From Pectobacterium carotovorum (GTDB taxonomy: Bacteria; Pseudomonadota; Gammaproteobacteria; Enterobacterales; Enterobacteriaceae), in contig CP066552.1 of assembly GCA_016415585.1 (NCBI GenBank), forward strand, positions 1,178,001 through 1,242,000: a DNA stretch of 64,000 nt. The letters are read 5' to 3'. The position numbers were made by a program, and so were the translations under genes. This document shows positions 39,881 to 50,888 of the stretch, piece by piece (positions within the stretch are counted from its first letter, which is position 1; each line of letters opens with the position of its first letter). The notes under the pieces are model-generated. The model did no database searches. It saw only the letters and a program-made list of their open reading frames with translations, and had not been told where the DNA came from.

Positions 39881-40597
39881 TCAGGCAATACCCAATTTTT
39901 CTTTCAGTAATTTGAGGTAGCGGCGACTGACGGGGATGTGTTTTCCCGTATGCGTCAATACTTCTGCTGCGCCGTTCTCCATTAACTGGATTTCTTTCAG
40001 CTGTTCCGTGTTAACCATATATTGACGATGGCAACGGACGAAGGGCGTTTTCTCTTCCAGCGTTTTCAGTGAAAGCTGGGTATAGCCAGATTGACTGACG
40101 CCCACGACATGCACGCCGCTGAGTTCTGAACAAAGATACTCGACTTCCTCAATCTTGAGCAAAAAAATACGATTGTGTCCGTTACAGGGGATGTGGCGAA
40201 GCAAGGGTTCTGAAATTATCTGTACGTTTTTATTTACACTCACGCCGCGGCGTAAACGATTTAGCGTTTTGCTTAGTCGCTGTGCATCTAGTGGTTTAAG
40301 TAAATAGTCAAAAGCATGCTCTTCAAATGCCCTCACTGCGTACTCATCATAGGCTGTCACGAAGACGACATAAGGCATATTTTCTGGATCCAACATGGCA
40401 ACCAGCTCTAATCCGCTGACCTTTGGCATCTGTATATCCAGAAAAATCACATCCGGTTGTAGCCGATGAATAGCCGGGATCGCCTCCAGCGCATTGCTGC
40501 ATTGTGCAATGATGGTGATATCAGACTCATTTTCCAGTAGCAGGCTGAGCTCTTCACGTGCCAGCTGTTCGTCATCGATGATTATGGCTTTCAGCAT
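39881..40597 (-). CDS. btsR: LytTR response regulator BtsR-like
   Basis: Two-component response regulator of 238 residues: N-terminal receiver (IIIDDEQLAREEL with acid pocket; phosphorylated Asp in DVIFLDIQMP; Lys in YLLKPLD) and C-terminal LytTR DNA-binding domain (HRQYMVNTEQLKEIQ, and ISRRYLKLLKEKL-like end). It resembles E. coli BtsR (YehT), which with BtsS controls a pyruvate transporter. No sensor kinase lies beside it here. ATG at 40597 was chosen. Upstream of and co-directional with yfiL. Confidence 0.85.
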   Translation of the reverse strand: MLKAIIIDDEQLAREELSLLLENESDITIIAQCSNALEAIPAIHRLQPDVIFLDIQMPKVSGLELVAMLDPENMPYVVFVTAYDEYAVRAFEEHAFDYLLKPLDAQRLSKTLNRLRRGVSVNKNVQIISEPLLRHIPCNGHNRIFLLKIEEVEYLCSELSGVHVVGVSQSGYTQLSLKTLEEKTPFVRCHRQYMVNTEQLKEIQLMENGAAEVLTHTGKHIPVSRRYLKLLKEKLGIA

Positions 40598-40707
40598 CCT
40601 TCCCCCTTGTTGGCGTGATTCTATCACTATTCACGCCAGGGATTAGCATGGTTGCGTCGGGAAGTGATAGGCCAGACAGATATCGTTTTTCTGGCAATAT
40701 TTAGGGT

Positions 40708-40767
40708 GGTAATTTTTTATTTACACTAAGTGGATTGAAATCTTTACGGTTCGTGTTATGGTGTAAA
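40708..40767. promoter_or_regulatory. aroF promoter with TyrR-like boxes
   Basis: GGTAAT-N6-TTTACA (40708-40725) and TGGATT-N6-TTTACG (40731-40748) resemble the TyrR box TGTAAA-N6-TTTACA and are spaced 23 bases apart; TGTAAA (40762) is a further half site. A promoter TTGAAA (40735) with TATGGT (40757), 16-base spacer, overlaps box 2, fitting repression by TyrR with tyrosine. Confidence 0.6.
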
Positions 40768-40844
40768 CATCACGCGTAGGCAGGTTACAGACCGCAGTCT
40801 TTACAGACGATCGCGAACATATTGAACTTTTCAGGAACAGACTC

Positions 40845-41918
40845 ATGCAAAAAGATTCGCTTAATAATATTAATATCAGTGACGAGCAAATTTTGATTAC
40901 CCCTGATGAATTGAAAGCTAAGTTCCCGCTTAACGACGCAGAGCAGCGCGATATTGCGCAAGCGAGAGCGACCATTGCGGATATCATTCATGGTCGTGAC
41001 GATCGGTTGCTGATCGTCTGCGGACCTTGCTCGATTCATGACACGGATGCTGCGTTGGAATATGCGCGCCGTCTGCAGTCGCTTGCCGCTGAGCTGAACG
41101 ATCGCCTCTACATTGTGATGCGTGTTTACTTTGAAAAACCGCGTACCACCGTGGGTTGGAAAGGGCTCATCAACGATCCGTTCATGGATGGTTCATTTGA
41201 TGTGGAATCTGGCCTGCATATTGCGCGCGGGTTGCTATTGGAACTGGTGAATATGGGACTGCCGCTGGCGACGGAAGCACTCGATCCGAACAGCCCGCAA
41301 TACCTGGGCGATTTGTTCAGTTGGTCGGCTATCGGTGCACGTACGACAGAATCACAAACGCACCGTGAGATGGCTTCCGGCCTGTCGATGCCTGTTGGGT
41401 TCAAAAACGGTACGGATGGCAGTCTGGGTACTGCGATCAACGCGATGAGAGCCGCTGCAATGCCGCATCGCTTTGTGGGTATCAATCAAACGGGCCAGGT
41501 CTGTTTGCTGCAAACGCAAGGGAACATTGATGGCCATGTGATTCTGCGCGGCGGTAAAACACCAAACTACAGTGCACAGGATGTCGCAGAATGTGAAAAA
41601 CAGATGGAGAAGGCGGGACTGAGACCATCGCTGATGATAGATTGTAGTCACGGTAATTCGAATAAAGACTACCGCCGTCAGCCACTTGTTGTTGAATCTG
41701 CGATTGAACAAATCAAGGCGGGAAATCGTTCCATTATAGGCTTGATGCTGGAAAGCCACCTCAACGAGGGGAGCCAGTCTTCAGAACAGCCGCGTTCAGA
41801 TATGCACTACGGTGTATCGGTCACGGATGCCTGTATCAGTTGGGAAAGTACAGAGACGTTGCTGCGTTCCGTTCACCAAGAGCTTAGCGCTGCACGTGTG
41901 AAACATTCAGGAGAGTAA
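40845..41918 (+). CDS. aroF: DAHP synthase, Tyr-sensitive
   Basis: First step of the shikimate pathway: condenses phosphoenolpyruvate and erythrose 4-phosphate. 357 residues. Landmarks: LLIVCGPCSIHDTDAALEYA (about 50), VYFEKPRTTVGWKGLINDP, IDCSHGNSNKDY, and GLMLESHLNEG. AroF isotype is inferred from pairing with tyrA, 6 bases downstream; it is feedback-inhibited by Tyr in E. coli. Confidence 0.96.
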   Translation: MQKDSLNNINISDEQILITPDELKAKFPLNDAEQRDIAQARATIADIIHGRDDRLLIVCGPCSIHDTDAALEYARRLQSLAAELNDRLYIVMRVYFEKPRTTVGWKGLINDPFMDGSFDVESGLHIARGLLLELVNMGLPLATEALDPNSPQYLGDLFSWSAIGARTTESQTHREMASGLSMPVGFKNGTDGSLGTAINAMRAAAMPHRFVGINQTGQVCLLQTQGNIDGHVILRGGKTPNYSAQDVAECEKQMEKAGLRPSLMIDCSHGNSNKDYRRQPLVVESAIEQIKAGNRSIIGLMLESHLNEGSQSSEQPRSDMHYGVSVTDACISWESTETLLRSVHQELSAARVKHSGE

Positions 41919-41924
41919 CAAAAT

Positions 41925-43046
41925 ATGGTAGCTGAACTGACCGTATTGCGTGATCAGATAGATGAGGTAGATAAGGAGCTTGTCGCGCTGTTATCACGTC
42001 GGTTGCGTTTGGTGGCGGAGGTGGGTGAAGTGAAAAGCCGCCATGGTTTGCCCATTTATGCGCCCGATCGTGAAGCGGCCATGCTCAGCTCACGTCGTAA
42101 AGAAGCGGAGTCGATGGGGGTTCCGCCGGATCTCATTGAAGATATCCTGCGGCGTACCATGCGCGAATCCTACACCAGTGAAAATGACAAAGGCTTTAAA
42201 CCGCTGTGCCCGCAGTTGCGTCCGGTCGTCATCATCGGTGGCCGGGGGCAAATGGGCAATCTGTTTGAGAAAATGCTGACGCTGTCGGGCTATCAGGTGA
42301 GAATTCTGGAGCAAGATGACTGGCCGCGTGCGGACGAGTTGTTGTCTGATGCTGGCATGGTGATTGTTAGCGTGCCGATTCACGTGACTGAACAGGTGAT
42401 TGCCCGCCTGCCTGCTTTACCAGATGACTGTATTTTGGTTGATTTGGCATCGGTAAAAAATGGCCCGCTTCAGGCAATGCTGGCGGTGCATAGTGGTCCG
42501 GTGCTTGGTCTGCATCCTATGTTCGGGCCAGACAGCGGCAGCCTTGCCAAGCAGGTTGTCGTCTATTGTGACGGTCGGCAACCGGAAGCCTACCAGTGGT
42601 TACTGGAACAGATTCAGGTGTGGGGCGCGCGTCTGCATCGTATCAGCGCAGTCGAACACGATCAGAACATGATGTTCATTCAGGCGCTGCGCCACTTTGC
42701 TACATTCGCGTATGGTCTGCATTTAGCGGAAGAGAATGTGCAGCTTGAACAGCTATTAGCGCTGTCATCGCCAATCTATCGTCTGGAATTGATCATGGTT
42801 GGACGGCTGTTTGCGCAGGATCCGCAGCTGTATGCCGACATCATTATGTCTTCAGAGGATAATCTGGCGTTGATTAAGCGTTACTACAAACGTTTTGGCG
42901 AGGCGATTGAGCTACTGGAGCAGACGGATAAGGCAGAATTTATCAACAGCTTCAAGAAGGTCGAACACTGGTTTGGTGACTATGCCAAACGTTTTCAGGC
43001 GGAGAGCCGGGTGCTTTTGCGTCAGGCAAACGATATTCGTCAATAA
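41925..43046 (+). CDS. tyrA: Chorismate mutase/prephenate dehydrogenase
   Basis: Bifunctional enzyme to 4-hydroxyphenylpyruvate, tyrosine branch. 373 residues. AroQ mutase domain at 1-90 ([19 protein letters not shown]), dehydrogenase domain from about 95 with the NAD site [14 protein letters not shown], and [10 protein letters not shown]. Translated with aroF. Confidence 0.97.
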   Translation: MVAELTVLRDQIDEVDKELVALLSRRLRLVAEVGEVKSRHGLPIYAPDREAAMLSSRRKEAESMGVPPDLIEDILRRTMRESYTSENDKGFKPLCPQLRPVVIIGGRGQMGNLFEKMLTLSGYQVRILEQDDWPRADELLSDAGMVIVSVPIHVTEQVIARLPALPDDCILVDLASVKNGPLQAMLAVHSGPVLGLHPMFGPDSGSLAKQVVVYCDGRQPEAYQWLLEQIQVWGARLHRISAVEHDQNMMFIQALRHFATFAYGLHLAEENVQLEQLLALSSPIYRLELIMVGRLFAQDPQLYADIIMSSEDNLALIKRYYKRFGEAIELLEQTDKAEFINSFKKVEHWFGDYAKRFQAESRVLLRQANDIRQ

Positions 43047-43075
43047 GTACGTTTACTATCTTGGTTGTGTTTAAG

Positions 43076-43107
43076 AAGCCATCCTGGGGATACCAGGATG
43101 GCTTTTT
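43076..43107. terminator. Shared terminator tyrA/pheA
   Basis: AAGCCATCCTGG-GGATA-CCAGGATGGCTTTTT between convergent tyrA and pheA. The A side is weak, so it acts best on tyrA. Confidence 0.85.
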
Positions 43108-43127
43108 CAATTCTTCGTTCACATCGA

Positions 43128-44288
43128 CTATTCGTTCACATCGACGGGTACGACGTTTTCACTCGGGTAGCAGCCCAACACTTTTAACGAGCGGGTTATA
43201 GAGGCTAATCCTTTTAGCGCTTTCTGCATGTCATCGCTGCGCAGGTTGGCCTGTACGTCCAGATAGAACATCTCTTCCCACGGGTTACCGTTGATCGGTC
43301 TGGATTCCAGCTTGGTCATCACAATGCCGTTATCACGCAGTACCAACAGGGCTTCTACCAGCGCACCTGACTGTTGGCCAGTTGCCATAATTAGCGTGGT
43401 TTTTGCCGGCACTTGTTCCGTCACATCAATCGGCTTGCGTGCTAATACAATGAAGCGGGTGATGTTTTGCGACTGATTGGCCAGATCGTGTTCCAGCATC
43501 TGTAGCTGATAAAGCTGACCACCGGCTTCGCTGCCGAGCGCTGCTGCTTTTGGTGAGTTGAGCGCTGCGACTTTTTCCATTGCCGCAGCCGTGCTCTCAC
43601 AATATTCAATCTTCCAGTGTGGAAAACGGTTAATGAAATGGCTGCACTGTTGGAACGGTTGAGGGTGGCTGTAAACCGTTTCGATCTGTTCCAATGACGT
43701 ATCGGTGGCAACTAAAACGCAGTGATTTATCGGATTGGTTAATTCGCCGACGATGGATAAAGCCGTGTGTTGCAGCAGATCGTAGACGTCATTAATCGAA
43801 CCAGAGCTGGTGTTTTCAATCGGCAGAACGGCATAGTCCGCTTGCCCAGTTTCCACCATGTTGAAGATATCCTGAAATTTCTGGCAACCACATTCGATAA
43901 ATTGTTCGAAGTGTCGCGCAGCATATTGGCGAGCGGCAAGATGGGAATAAGAGCCTTTCGGACCGAGAAACGCAATCCGGGCAGAGTGCGACGTTGTTTG
44001 GTTAAGGTGATGCTGCAAGAGCGCCTGCTGTGTCAGTACCGAATCTTCAATGATGAGCTGAAATAAGCGGGTAATGTAGTGACCATCAAGATGATGCTTT
44101 TTCCCAGCGGCCGTCAGTTTATCCAGCAAATCACGCTCACGCTCTTTATCACGGATTGGGCGATGCGAATGCAATTTGCTGCGGGCAACGTCCAGCGCGA
44201 GTTCTCGTCTTTGTGCCAACAATTCAATTAATTGCAGATCCAATGCGCTGATGCGTTCTCGCAGTGCCAGTAATGGGTTGTCTGTCAT
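43128..44288 (-). CDS. pheA: Chorismate mutase/prephenate dehydratase
   Basis: P-protein of phenylalanine synthesis. 386 residues. AroQ mutase at 1-95 ([20 protein letters not shown]), dehydratase about 105-285 ([36 protein letters not shown]), ACT regulatory domain about 300-385 with the Phe-binding [13 protein letters not shown]. Controlled by the pheL attenuator upstream. Confidence 0.97.
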   Translation of the reverse strand: MTDNPLLALRERISALDLQLIELLAQRRELALDVARSKLHSHRPIRDKERERDLLDKLTAAGKKHHLDGHYITRLFQLIIEDSVLTQQALLQHHLNQTTSHSARIAFLGPKGSYSHLAARQYAARHFEQFIECGCQKFQDIFNMVETGQADYAVLPIENTSSGSINDVYDLLQHTALSIVGELTNPINHCVLVATDTSLEQIETVYSHPQPFQQCSHFINRFPHWKIEYCESTAAAMEKVAALNSPKAAALGSEAGGQLYQLQMLEHDLANQSQNITRFIVLARKPIDVTEQVPAKTTLIMATGQQSGALVEALLVLRDNGIVMTKLESRPINGNPWEEMFYLDVQANLRSDDMQKALKGLASITRSLKVLGCYPSENVVPVDVNE

Positions 44289-44318
44289 GATGCTGTTACC
44301 TGTCTTATGTTCTTATAT

Positions 44319-44349
44319 AAAAAAAGCCTCCCGGTTAGGAGGCTTTTTT
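44319..44349 (-). terminator. pheA attenuator terminator
   Basis: AAAAAGCCTCC-CGGTTA-GGAGGCTTTTTT; on the minus strand a strong hairpin with T run lying between pheL and pheA. The upstream GGGAGGC (44385-44391) can pair with its GCCTCC as antiterminator. Phe-codon stalling is expected to favour the antiterminator. Confidence 0.9.
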
Positions 44350-44393
44350 GTTCGTCTTCGTATTCTTGCTCTTACGACGAATCGCCTCCCAAA

Positions 44394-44441
44394 TCAGGGG
44401 AAGGTGAAAAAGAATACGAAGAAGAACAGTTTATTTATCAT
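44394..44441 (-). CDS. pheL: Phenylalanine operon leader peptide
   Basis: Fifteen residues, MINKLFFFVFFFTFP, with seven Phe, identical in style to the enterobacterial pheL. Leader RNA positions 44410-44421 (AAGAATACGAAG in plus text) and 44356-44367 pair as the protector hairpin of classical attenuation. Confidence 0.93.
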   Translation of the reverse strand: MINKLFFFVFFFTFP

Positions 44442-44594
44442 GTTTACTCGGTTAGTCAGGAGGATATCCAGATTCTGAGTAGGTAAGGTAACTGTTGGCT
44501 TTTCATCCTGTCAATACAAAATCGCCGAGCGCAATCTTAAACGAGGTATAGCGTTGGCTCTTTAGGATGCGGATTGCTGAGTTTGGAATACAAA

Positions 44595-44614
44595 AACGCG
44601 CCCTCAGGCGCGTT
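44595..44614 (-). terminator. raiA terminator
   Basis: AACGCGCCTGAGGGCGCGTT with a T run on the minus strand, about 25 bases after the stop of raiA. Confidence 0.8.
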
Positions 44615-44636
44615 ATATTGAGGTAAAGAGAATGAA

Positions 44637-44975
44637 TTACTCTTCTTGAGTCGGCTGGAGATTCGCTTCTTTGACGCTAGCTACCGCGCGTCTGGCTTCA
44701 CCTTTATGCTGGAGTTTGTCCAACTGGCGTTCGAGCTTGGTAATTAGCTCATTGATGGCGGCATACATATCGTCATGCTTGGCACTGGCAACCAGTGGGC
44801 CATTTGGCGTACTGATAGTGCCATCAGCCACAAAACCCTGAGGCTCTTTTGACAGAATGATATGCGGGTTAATCAGCTGGGTTTGCCACTTATCCAGCTT
44901 AGAAAGACGGTCTTCGACATGTTGACGAATTGCGGGGGTGATATCCATTTGCTTACTGGTAATATTAATAGTCAT
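44637..44975 (-). CDS. raiA: Ribosome-associated inhibitor A
   Basis: Binds the ribosome A/P region in stationary phase or cold and blocks translation. 112 residues with [20 protein letters not shown] start and [18 protein letters not shown] helix. Near pheA and bamD as in E. coli. Confidence 0.95.
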   Translation of the reverse strand: MTINITSKQMDITPAIRQHVEDRLSKLDKWQTQLINPHIILSKEPQGFVADGTISTPNGPLVASAKHDDMYAAINELITKLERQLDKLQHKGEARRAVASVKEANLQPTQEE

Positions 44976-45297
44976 ATAAACTTACCTCTCTGCCTATGTC
45001 CGTCTTGGATAATTTCAGCATACAGTGAGTTGTGACAAAAAGCGTGATATTGATCGCTTTTTTTCGTCACTTTTTGTCAAGAAAACGCGATTTGTGAAGC
45101 ATCATCGGGAATAGGAGGGAAGTGCTTGAGGGGGCATCTGGCCTGTGCCATTATTGATAGGATGTATTGACGTTACCGCGCTGTTGTTGACTCCCACCGA
45201 CCCGTTTTTTCTACATCATCTATGTATAGCCAATCGATCGAACCATAAAAAAACGGCAACCGAAGCTGCCGTCTTATTACTGCGTGTCACTTGTCGT
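44976..45297. other. Intergenic region raiA-bamD
   Basis: About 320 bases; contains the raiA promoter zone and the bamD terminator (ACGGCA-ACCGAAGC-TGCCGT, 45249-45276, T run on the minus strand). An apparent open frame at 45145 is antisense to bamD and is not supported. Confidence 0.6.
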
Positions 45298-46032
45298 TTA
45301 TGCTGGATTCGCCGCGATGACTTTTGCGACTTTGTCCGCTTGTGCGGCCAGTTGCAGTTCACGGTAGGCATTTTCCATCAACGGCAACGCAGTTTTCGTT
45401 GCCTGAGTATCTGGGTAATCACGCAGCATTTGCTCAACGCGATTAACTACTGCCACATAAGCGCCGCGTTTCGTGTAGTATTGCGCGATAGAAAGTTCAT
45501 ACTTGGCCAGACGCTCTTTGAGGTAGACCAAACGCTTGTTTGCGTCGGTGGCGTATTGGCTGTTCGGATATCCCTGAATGAGCTTACTGAAATCCCGAAA
45601 TGCGGTGCGAGCATACTGCGGATCGCGATCGGAACGATCAACGCCGAAGAAGCCTTGTAACGCACTATCATCCAACGCCATGTCGGTCAGGCCGCGCATG
45701 TACAGGACATAGTCCACGTTTGGATGGGTCGGGTTGAGTCGCAGGAAGCGGTCAATAGAAGCTTGGGCCAATGGCAGCTCTGCGGATTTGTAATAGGCGT
45801 AGATCAAATCCAACTGTACTTGCTGCGAGTAAGGGCCAAAGGGATACCGGTTATCCAGTGCTTCCAACTGCGTGATGGCTGCTTTAAAGTTGCCGTCTTG
45901 CAGTTTTTGTTGAGCATTGGCATAGATTTCAGATGGCGGACTATCAGGAACCGCATCTTTGGAATTGCTGGAGCAACCAGCCAGCGCCAGGCTCAACGTG
46001 GCGGCAGCCACCAGATATTTCATACGCGTCAT
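45298..46032 (-). CDS. bamD: Outer-membrane assembly lipoprotein BamD
   Basis: Essential component of the BAM complex. 244 residues: signal with lipobox LALAGC (Cys at about 20), then five TPR-like units including [20 protein letters not shown] and [20 protein letters not shown] (each a partial). Divergent from rluD, as in E. coli. Confidence 0.96.
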   Translation of the reverse strand: MTRMKYLVAAATLSLALAGCSSNSKDAVPDSPPSEIYANAQQKLQDGNFKAAITQLEALDNRYPFGPYSQQVQLDLIYAYYKSAELPLAQASIDRFLRLNPTHPNVDYVLYMRGLTDMALDDSALQGFFGVDRSDRDPQYARTAFRDFSKLIQGYPNSQYATDANKRLVYLKERLAKYELSIAQYYTKRGAYVAVVNRVEQMLRDYPDTQATKTALPLMENAYRELQLAAQADKVAKVIAANPA

Positions 46033-46166
46033 GACGTTTTGATTATCCTCAGAATGTTATTCCGGGAGACTGTCCGTGAAGCTCCCGATTTAGACCAGCT
46101 ACAATAGTACATTATTTTAAACGGCGTCGCCGTCAAAACCCAACGTTAACGAAGAAGCTGCATAAT

Positions 46167-47144
46167 ATGGCACAACAAGTACAACTCACCGCAACGGTGG
46201 CCGAATCTCAACTCGGACAACGTTTAGATCAGGCTTTGGCCGAATTGTTCCCTGATTATTCACGATCCCGCATAAAAGAGTGGATTCTTGAGAATCGAGT
46301 ACAGATTAACGGCAATGTCACCAATAAGCCAAAAGAGAAAGTACTTGGCGGCGAATCGGTAGCGATTGATGCATTGATTGAAGAAGAAGCACGCTGGGAA
46401 GCACAGGATATCAAACTGGATATCGTGTACGAGGATCAGGATATCCTGGTCATCAATAAACCCAGAGATCTGGTGGTTCACCCCGGTGCGGGTAACCCAG
46501 ATGGCACGGTATTGAATGCCTTGTTACATCATTATCCTGAGATTGCCGATGTGCCCCGTGCCGGGATTGTGCACCGACTTGATAAAGATACGACAGGGCT
46601 TATGGTGGTCGCGAAAACTGTACCCGCACAGACGCGTTTAGTTGAGGCGCTACAGGCGCGTGAAATTACTCGTGAATATGAAGCCGTTGCGATTGGTTCG
46701 ATGACTGCGGGTGGCATGATCGAGCAGCCTATCGCTCGTCACTCAACCAAGCGTACTCATATGGCCGTGCACCCCATGGGTAAGCCTGCCGTTACGCATT
46801 ATCGCATCATGGAACATTTCCGTGCGCATACCCGTTTGCGGTTGCGTCTGGAAACGGGGCGCACCCATCAGATTCGCGTGCATATGGCGCATATTAATCA
46901 TCCTCTGGTTGGCGATCAGCTATACGGTGGTCGTCCTCGCCCGCCAAAAGGCGCTTCGGAGGATTTCATTGAGATGCTACGTGGGTTCGATCGTCAGGCG
47001 CTGCATGCCACCATGTTGCGTTTCTACCATCCTATTACTGGCATTCACATGGAATGGCATGCGGAATTACCACAGGATATGGTCGATCTGATTGATGCAC
47101 TGAAAGCCGATACCGAAGCATTTAAGGATCAGCTCGACTGGTAA
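46167..47144 (+). CDS. rluD: 23S rRNA pseudouridine synthase D
   Basis: Makes pseudouridines 1911, 1915 and 1917 of 23S rRNA. 325 residues; S4 domain at 15-75, catalytic motif HRLDKDTTGLMVVAK with the active Asp near 139, RTHQIRVHMAHINHPLVGD near 235. Followed by pgeF after 43 bases. Confidence 0.97.
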   Translation: MAQQVQLTATVAESQLGQRLDQALAELFPDYSRSRIKEWILENRVQINGNVTNKPKEKVLGGESVAIDALIEEEARWEAQDIKLDIVYEDQDILVINKPRDLVVHPGAGNPDGTVLNALLHHYPEIADVPRAGIVHRLDKDTTGLMVVAKTVPAQTRLVEALQAREITREYEAVAIGSMTAGGMIEQPIARHSTKRTHMAVHPMGKPAVTHYRIMEHFRAHTRLRLRLETGRTHQIRVHMAHINHPLVGDQLYGGRPRPPKGASEDFIEMLRGFDRQALHATMLRFYHPITGIHMEWHAELPQDMVDLIDALKADTEAFKDQLDW

Positions 47145-47187
47145 TGTATTCAATACGATAAGTGCCGATTTATAGAGGTGACGGACT

Positions 47188-47913
47188 ATGCTGATATACC
47201 CCGACTGGCCTTTGCCAGAAAGTGTGAAATCTTGTAGTACGACGCGTATTGGCGGGTGTAGTCGTGCACCTTATGATTCGCTAAATGTGGGGAATCATGT
47301 GGGCGATGAGCCCGCGCACGTCACCGTAAATCGGCAAATGCTGGTGGAGCTGGCTGGCCTTCCTACTATGCCGCATTGGCTAGAACAGGTTCATGGCACT
47401 GATGTGATTCGTATTGGTAAGGTGTCCCCTACGTCTGTTTGCGGTGATGCGGCTTATACCGACAAGAAAGGGAAAGTCTGTGCGGTGATGACGGCCGACT
47501 GTTTGCCCGTGCTTTTTTGTGCAATCAACGGTGACGAAGTCGCTGCCGCCCATGCTGGCTGGCGGGGATTGCACGCCGGGGTATTGGAAGACACGTTAGC
47601 CTGTTTCCGTGCGCAACCCGCGCAAATTATGGCGTGGCTGGGGCCTGCTATTGGGCCTGATGCCTTTGAAGTCGGCCCTGAGGTTAGGGATGCATTTATT
47701 CAGCATGATGCGGCGGCGGCCTCTGCATTTCGGCCTGAAGGAAACAAATTTTTTGCCGATATCTACCAACTGGCACGTCTGCGCTTACGTGCTGCAGGGA
47801 TAACGCAAATTTTTGGTGGAAATGCCTGTACTGTGAGTGAACCTCACAAATTTTTCTCTTATCGGCGTGATGGTGTAACTGGCCGTATGGCAAGTTTAAT
47901 CTGGCTGATATAA
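47188..47913 (+). CDS. pgeF: PgeF/YfiH peptidoglycan-editing factor
   Basis: 241-residue YfiH-family protein; in E. coli proposed to remove mis-incorporated L-serine from peptidoglycan precursors, also reported as a polyphenol oxidase/purine nucleoside enzyme. Zinc-site Cys/His visible: TADCLPVLF, AAAHAGWRGLHAGVL, and CTVSEPHKFFSYRRDG. Same operon as rluD. Confidence 0.93.
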   Translation: MLIYPDWPLPESVKSCSTTRIGGCSRAPYDSLNVGNHVGDEPAHVTVNRQMLVELAGLPTMPHWLEQVHGTDVIRIGKVSPTSVCGDAAYTDKKGKVCAVMTADCLPVLFCAINGDEVAAAHAGWRGLHAGVLEDTLACFRAQPAQIMAWLGPAIGPDAFEVGPEVRDAFIQHDAAAASAFRPEGNKFFADIYQLARLRLRAAGITQIFGGNACTVSEPHKFFSYRRDGVTGRMASLIWLI

Positions 47914-47977
47914 CCTATTGAATTAAGACGATCCGGGACAAGTAACGTTTAAATCCCATTACGACTGGCAAAATAAC

Positions 47978-48004
47978 CTTGAAATTTTTGAGGGATGACC
48001 TCAT
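47978..48004 (+). promoter_or_regulatory. Heat-shock promoter of clpB
   Basis: CTTGAAA (47978-47984), 14-base spacer, CCTCAT (47999-48004), close to the sigma-32 consensus CTTGAAA/CCCCAT. About 43 bases before clpB. Confidence 0.8.
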
Positions 48005-48046
48005 TTAATCTCCAGTAGCAATTTTGACCAGTGTATGGGAGGTGTT

Positions 48047-50623
48047 ATGCGTCTGGATCGTCTTACCAACAAATTCCAACTTGCTCTTGCTGATGCCCAG
48101 TCTCTTGCCCTTGGGCGCGATCACCAGTTTATTGAACCACTTCATTTGATGAGCGCTTTGCTTCATCAGGATGGTGGAACTGTTGGTCCACTTCTGACTG
48201 TTTCCGGAGCCAATTTTCATCACCTGAAAACCGAAATCGACCAGGCAATCACGCGTTTGCCTCAGGTTGAAGGCACTGATGGTGATGTTCAACCTTCGAA
48301 CGAGTTAGTCCGCGCATTGAATATGTGCGACAAACTTGCGCAAAAGCGTGGCGATACCTTTATTTCCTCAGAACTTTTCGTGCTTGCTGCTTTGGAGTCT
48401 CGTGGCACGCTGGGGGATATTTTGAAAAAGGCGGGCGTCACGCAACAAGGTGTAACAAACGCTATCGATCAAGTGAGAGGAGGGGAGCAAGTGAACGATC
48501 AAGGGGCTGAAGATCAGCGCCAGGCATTAAAAAAATTCACTATTGACCTCACGGAGCGAGCGGAGCAAGGCAAGCTCGATCCGGTGATCGGACGTGATGA
48601 AGAAATTCGCCGTACTATTCAGGTCCTACAGCGTCGAACCAAAAATAACCCAGTATTAATTGGTGAGCCCGGCGTGGGTAAAACCGCGATAGTGGAAGGG
48701 TTGGCCCAGCGTATCGTTAATGGTGAAGTGCCTGAAGGCCTGAAAAACAAGCGAGTACTTTCACTAGATATGGGCGCGCTGGTGGCGGGGGCGAAATATC
48801 GTGGTGAGTTTGAAGAACGTTTGAAAGGCGTGCTCAACGATCTGTCTAAGCAGGAAGGCAACGTCATTCTGTTTATTGATGAACTCCATACGATGGTGGG
48901 GGCTGGTAAAGCCGATGGCGCGATGGATGCCGGCAATATGCTAAAACCCGCGCTGGCTCGTGGTGAGTTGCATTGCGTTGGGGCGACAACGCTCAATGAG
49001 TATCGGCAATATATTGAAAAAGACGCGGCCCTTGAGCGTCGTTTCCAGAAAGTGTTTGTCGCTGAGCCGACCGTTGAAGACACGATTGCGATTCTGCGTG
49101 GGCTGAAAGAGCGCTATGAATTGCACCATCATGTACAAATTACTGACCCAGCAATTGTTGCGGCAGCCATGTTATCTCATCGTTATATCGCGGATCGTCA
49201 GTTGCCGGATAAAGCGATTGACCTGATTGATGAGGCGGCATCCAGTATTCGTATTCAGATTGACTCGAAACCAGAGCCCCTTGATCGGCTTGAACGCCGG
49301 ATCATCCAGTTAAAGCTGGAGCAGCAGGCGTTGAAAAAAGAATCTGATGATGCCAGCCAAAAGCGGCTTGAATTGCTGAGTGCTGAACTTGACCAAAAAG
49401 AGCGTGAATATTCCCAACAAGAAGAAGAGTGGAAAGCAGAAAAAGCATCACTCACGGGAACGCAGAATATTAAAGCGTCTTTAGAGCAGGCGAAAATTGC
49501 GCTGGAACAGGCTCGTCGTCAGGGCGATCTGGGAATAATGTCTGAGCTGCAATACGGCAAAATCCCTGAGCTGGAGAAACAACTGTCAGCAGCAACGCAG
49601 CAGGAAGGGAAAACGATGCATTTGCTGCGTAATCGAGTAACGGATGTTGAAATTGCTGATGTGCTGGCGCGTTGGACTGGGATTCCTGTTTCTCGTATGT
49701 TGGAAAGCGAGAAAGAAAAATTATTACGCATGGAAGATGAACTGCATCAGCGTGTGATTGGGCAGAACGAAGCCGTTGAAGCGGTAGCGAATTCTATCCG
49801 TCGTAGTCGGGCTGGGCTATCTGACCCGAATCGTCCTATTGGCTCGTTCCTTTTCCTTGGGCCAACAGGTGTTGGGAAAACGGAACTCTGCAAAACGCTG
49901 GCGACTTTCCTCTTCGACAGTGACGACGCCATGGTGCGTATCGATATGTCTGAGTTTATGGAGAAACACTCGGTTTCACGTTTGGTCGGTGCGCCTCCGG
50001 GATATGTCGGTTACGAAGAAGGAGGCTATTTAACGGAAGCGGTGCGGCGTCGTCCTTATTCGGTCATTTTGCTGGATGAGATCGAAAAGGCACATCCTGA
50101 TGTATTCAATATCCTACTTCAGGTATTAGATGATGGCCGCCTTACTGATGGCCAGGGCAGAACGGTCGACTTCCGTAATACTGTGGTCATCATGACGTCC
50201 AATTTGGGGTCTGATCTTATTCAGGAACGTTTTGGTGAGCGCAGCTATACCGAAATGAGAGATATGGTGCTTGAAGTTGTTAGCCACAACTTCCGCCCCG
50301 AGTTTATCAACCGTATCGATGAGGTCGTGGTATTCCATCCACTGGGAAGGGCACATATTACGTCCATCGCACAAATTCAGCTCCAGAGACTGTACAAGCG
50401 TCTTGAAGAGCGTGGATATAGCGTCACGATCACGGATGCAGCTTTAGATATGCTTGGGGAGGTCGGGTTTGATCCTGTCTATGGTGCTCGTCCGCTTAAA
50501 AGAGCGATACAGCAACTGATAGAGAACCCACTTGCTCAGCAGATACTGGGGGGGGAATTGATACCCGGTAAACCGATCACGTTAGATGTTGAAGGCGAAC
50601 AGATAGTCGCACTGCAAGAATAA
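48047..50623 (+). CDS. clpB: Disaggregase ClpB
   Basis: Hexameric AAA+ chaperone that, with DnaK, rescues aggregated proteins. 858 residues from ATG 48047 ([10 protein letters not shown]). N domain to 145; NBD1 Walker [10 protein letters not shown]; long coiled-coil middle domain (about 405-525); NBD2 Walker [12 protein letters not shown]. No IGF/L loop is seen, consistent with no protease partner. Heat-shock promoter upstream. Confidence 0.98.
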   Translation: MRLDRLTNKFQLALADAQSLALGRDHQFIEPLHLMSALLHQDGGTVGPLLTVSGANFHHLKTEIDQAITRLPQVEGTDGDVQPSNELVRALNMCDKLAQKRGDTFISSELFVLAALESRGTLGDILKKAGVTQQGVTNAIDQVRGGEQVNDQGAEDQRQALKKFTIDLTERAEQGKLDPVIGRDEEIRRTIQVLQRRTKNNPVLIGEPGVGKTAIVEGLAQRIVNGEVPEGLKNKRVLSLDMGALVAGAKYRGEFEERLKGVLNDLSKQEGNVILFIDELHTMVGAGKADGAMDAGNMLKPALARGELHCVGATTLNEYRQYIEKDAALERRFQKVFVAEPTVEDTIAILRGLKERYELHHHVQITDPAIVAAAMLSHRYIADRQLPDKAIDLIDEAASSIRIQIDSKPEPLDRLERRIIQLKLEQQALKKESDDASQKRLELLSAELDQKEREYSQQEEEWKAEKASLTGTQNIKASLEQAKIALEQARRQGDLGIMSELQYGKIPELEKQLSAATQQEGKTMHLLRNRVTDVEIADVLARWTGIPVSRMLESEKEKLLRMEDELHQRVIGQNEAVEAVANSIRRSRAGLSDPNRPIGSFLFLGPTGVGKTELCKTLATFLFDSDDAMVRIDMSEFMEKHSVSRLVGAPPGYVGYEEGGYLTEAVRRRPYSVILLDEIEKAHPDVFNILLQVLDDGRLTDGQGRTVDFRNTVVIMTSNLGSDLIQERFGERSYTEMRDMVLEVVSHNFRPEFINRIDEVVVFHPLGRAHITSIAQIQLQRLYKRLEERGYSVTITDAALDMLGEVGFDPVYGARPLKRAIQQLIENPLAQQILGGELIPGKPITLDVEGEQIVALQE

Positions 50624-50642
50624 TGTGAAACGGTAAGTAATC

Positions 50643-50676
50643 AACGGGGACATTTGCCAATGAATGTCCCCGTTTT
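50643..50676 (+). terminator. clpB terminator
   Basis: AACGGGGACATT-N8-AATGTCCCCGTTTT just after the clpB stop. Separates clpB from the rRNA operon. Confidence 0.85.
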
Positions 50677-50780
50677 CACGTCTCAAGCTCAAATTACATT
50701 CATTTTCTGTATGGAGAGTGCACGAAATACTGGTTTTTGGTTTCTTTTTGAACGCTTGGAAAATAATTTGCATTTAGCGC

Positions 50781-50808
50781 TTGTCAGTGGCCGAGAAGTC
50801 CCTATAAT
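50781..50808 (+). promoter_or_regulatory. rRNA promoter P1
   Basis: TTGTCA (50781-50786), 16-base spacer, TATAAT (50803-50808), followed by GCGCCTCC discriminator, as in enterobacterial rrn P1. Confidence 0.88.
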
Positions 50809-50888
50809 GCGCCTCCACTGACACGGCAACAGCGACACGCGGTTGTGGTGACAGGAAAAAAGATTCAACGAAGGCGGTCAGTAATGAC

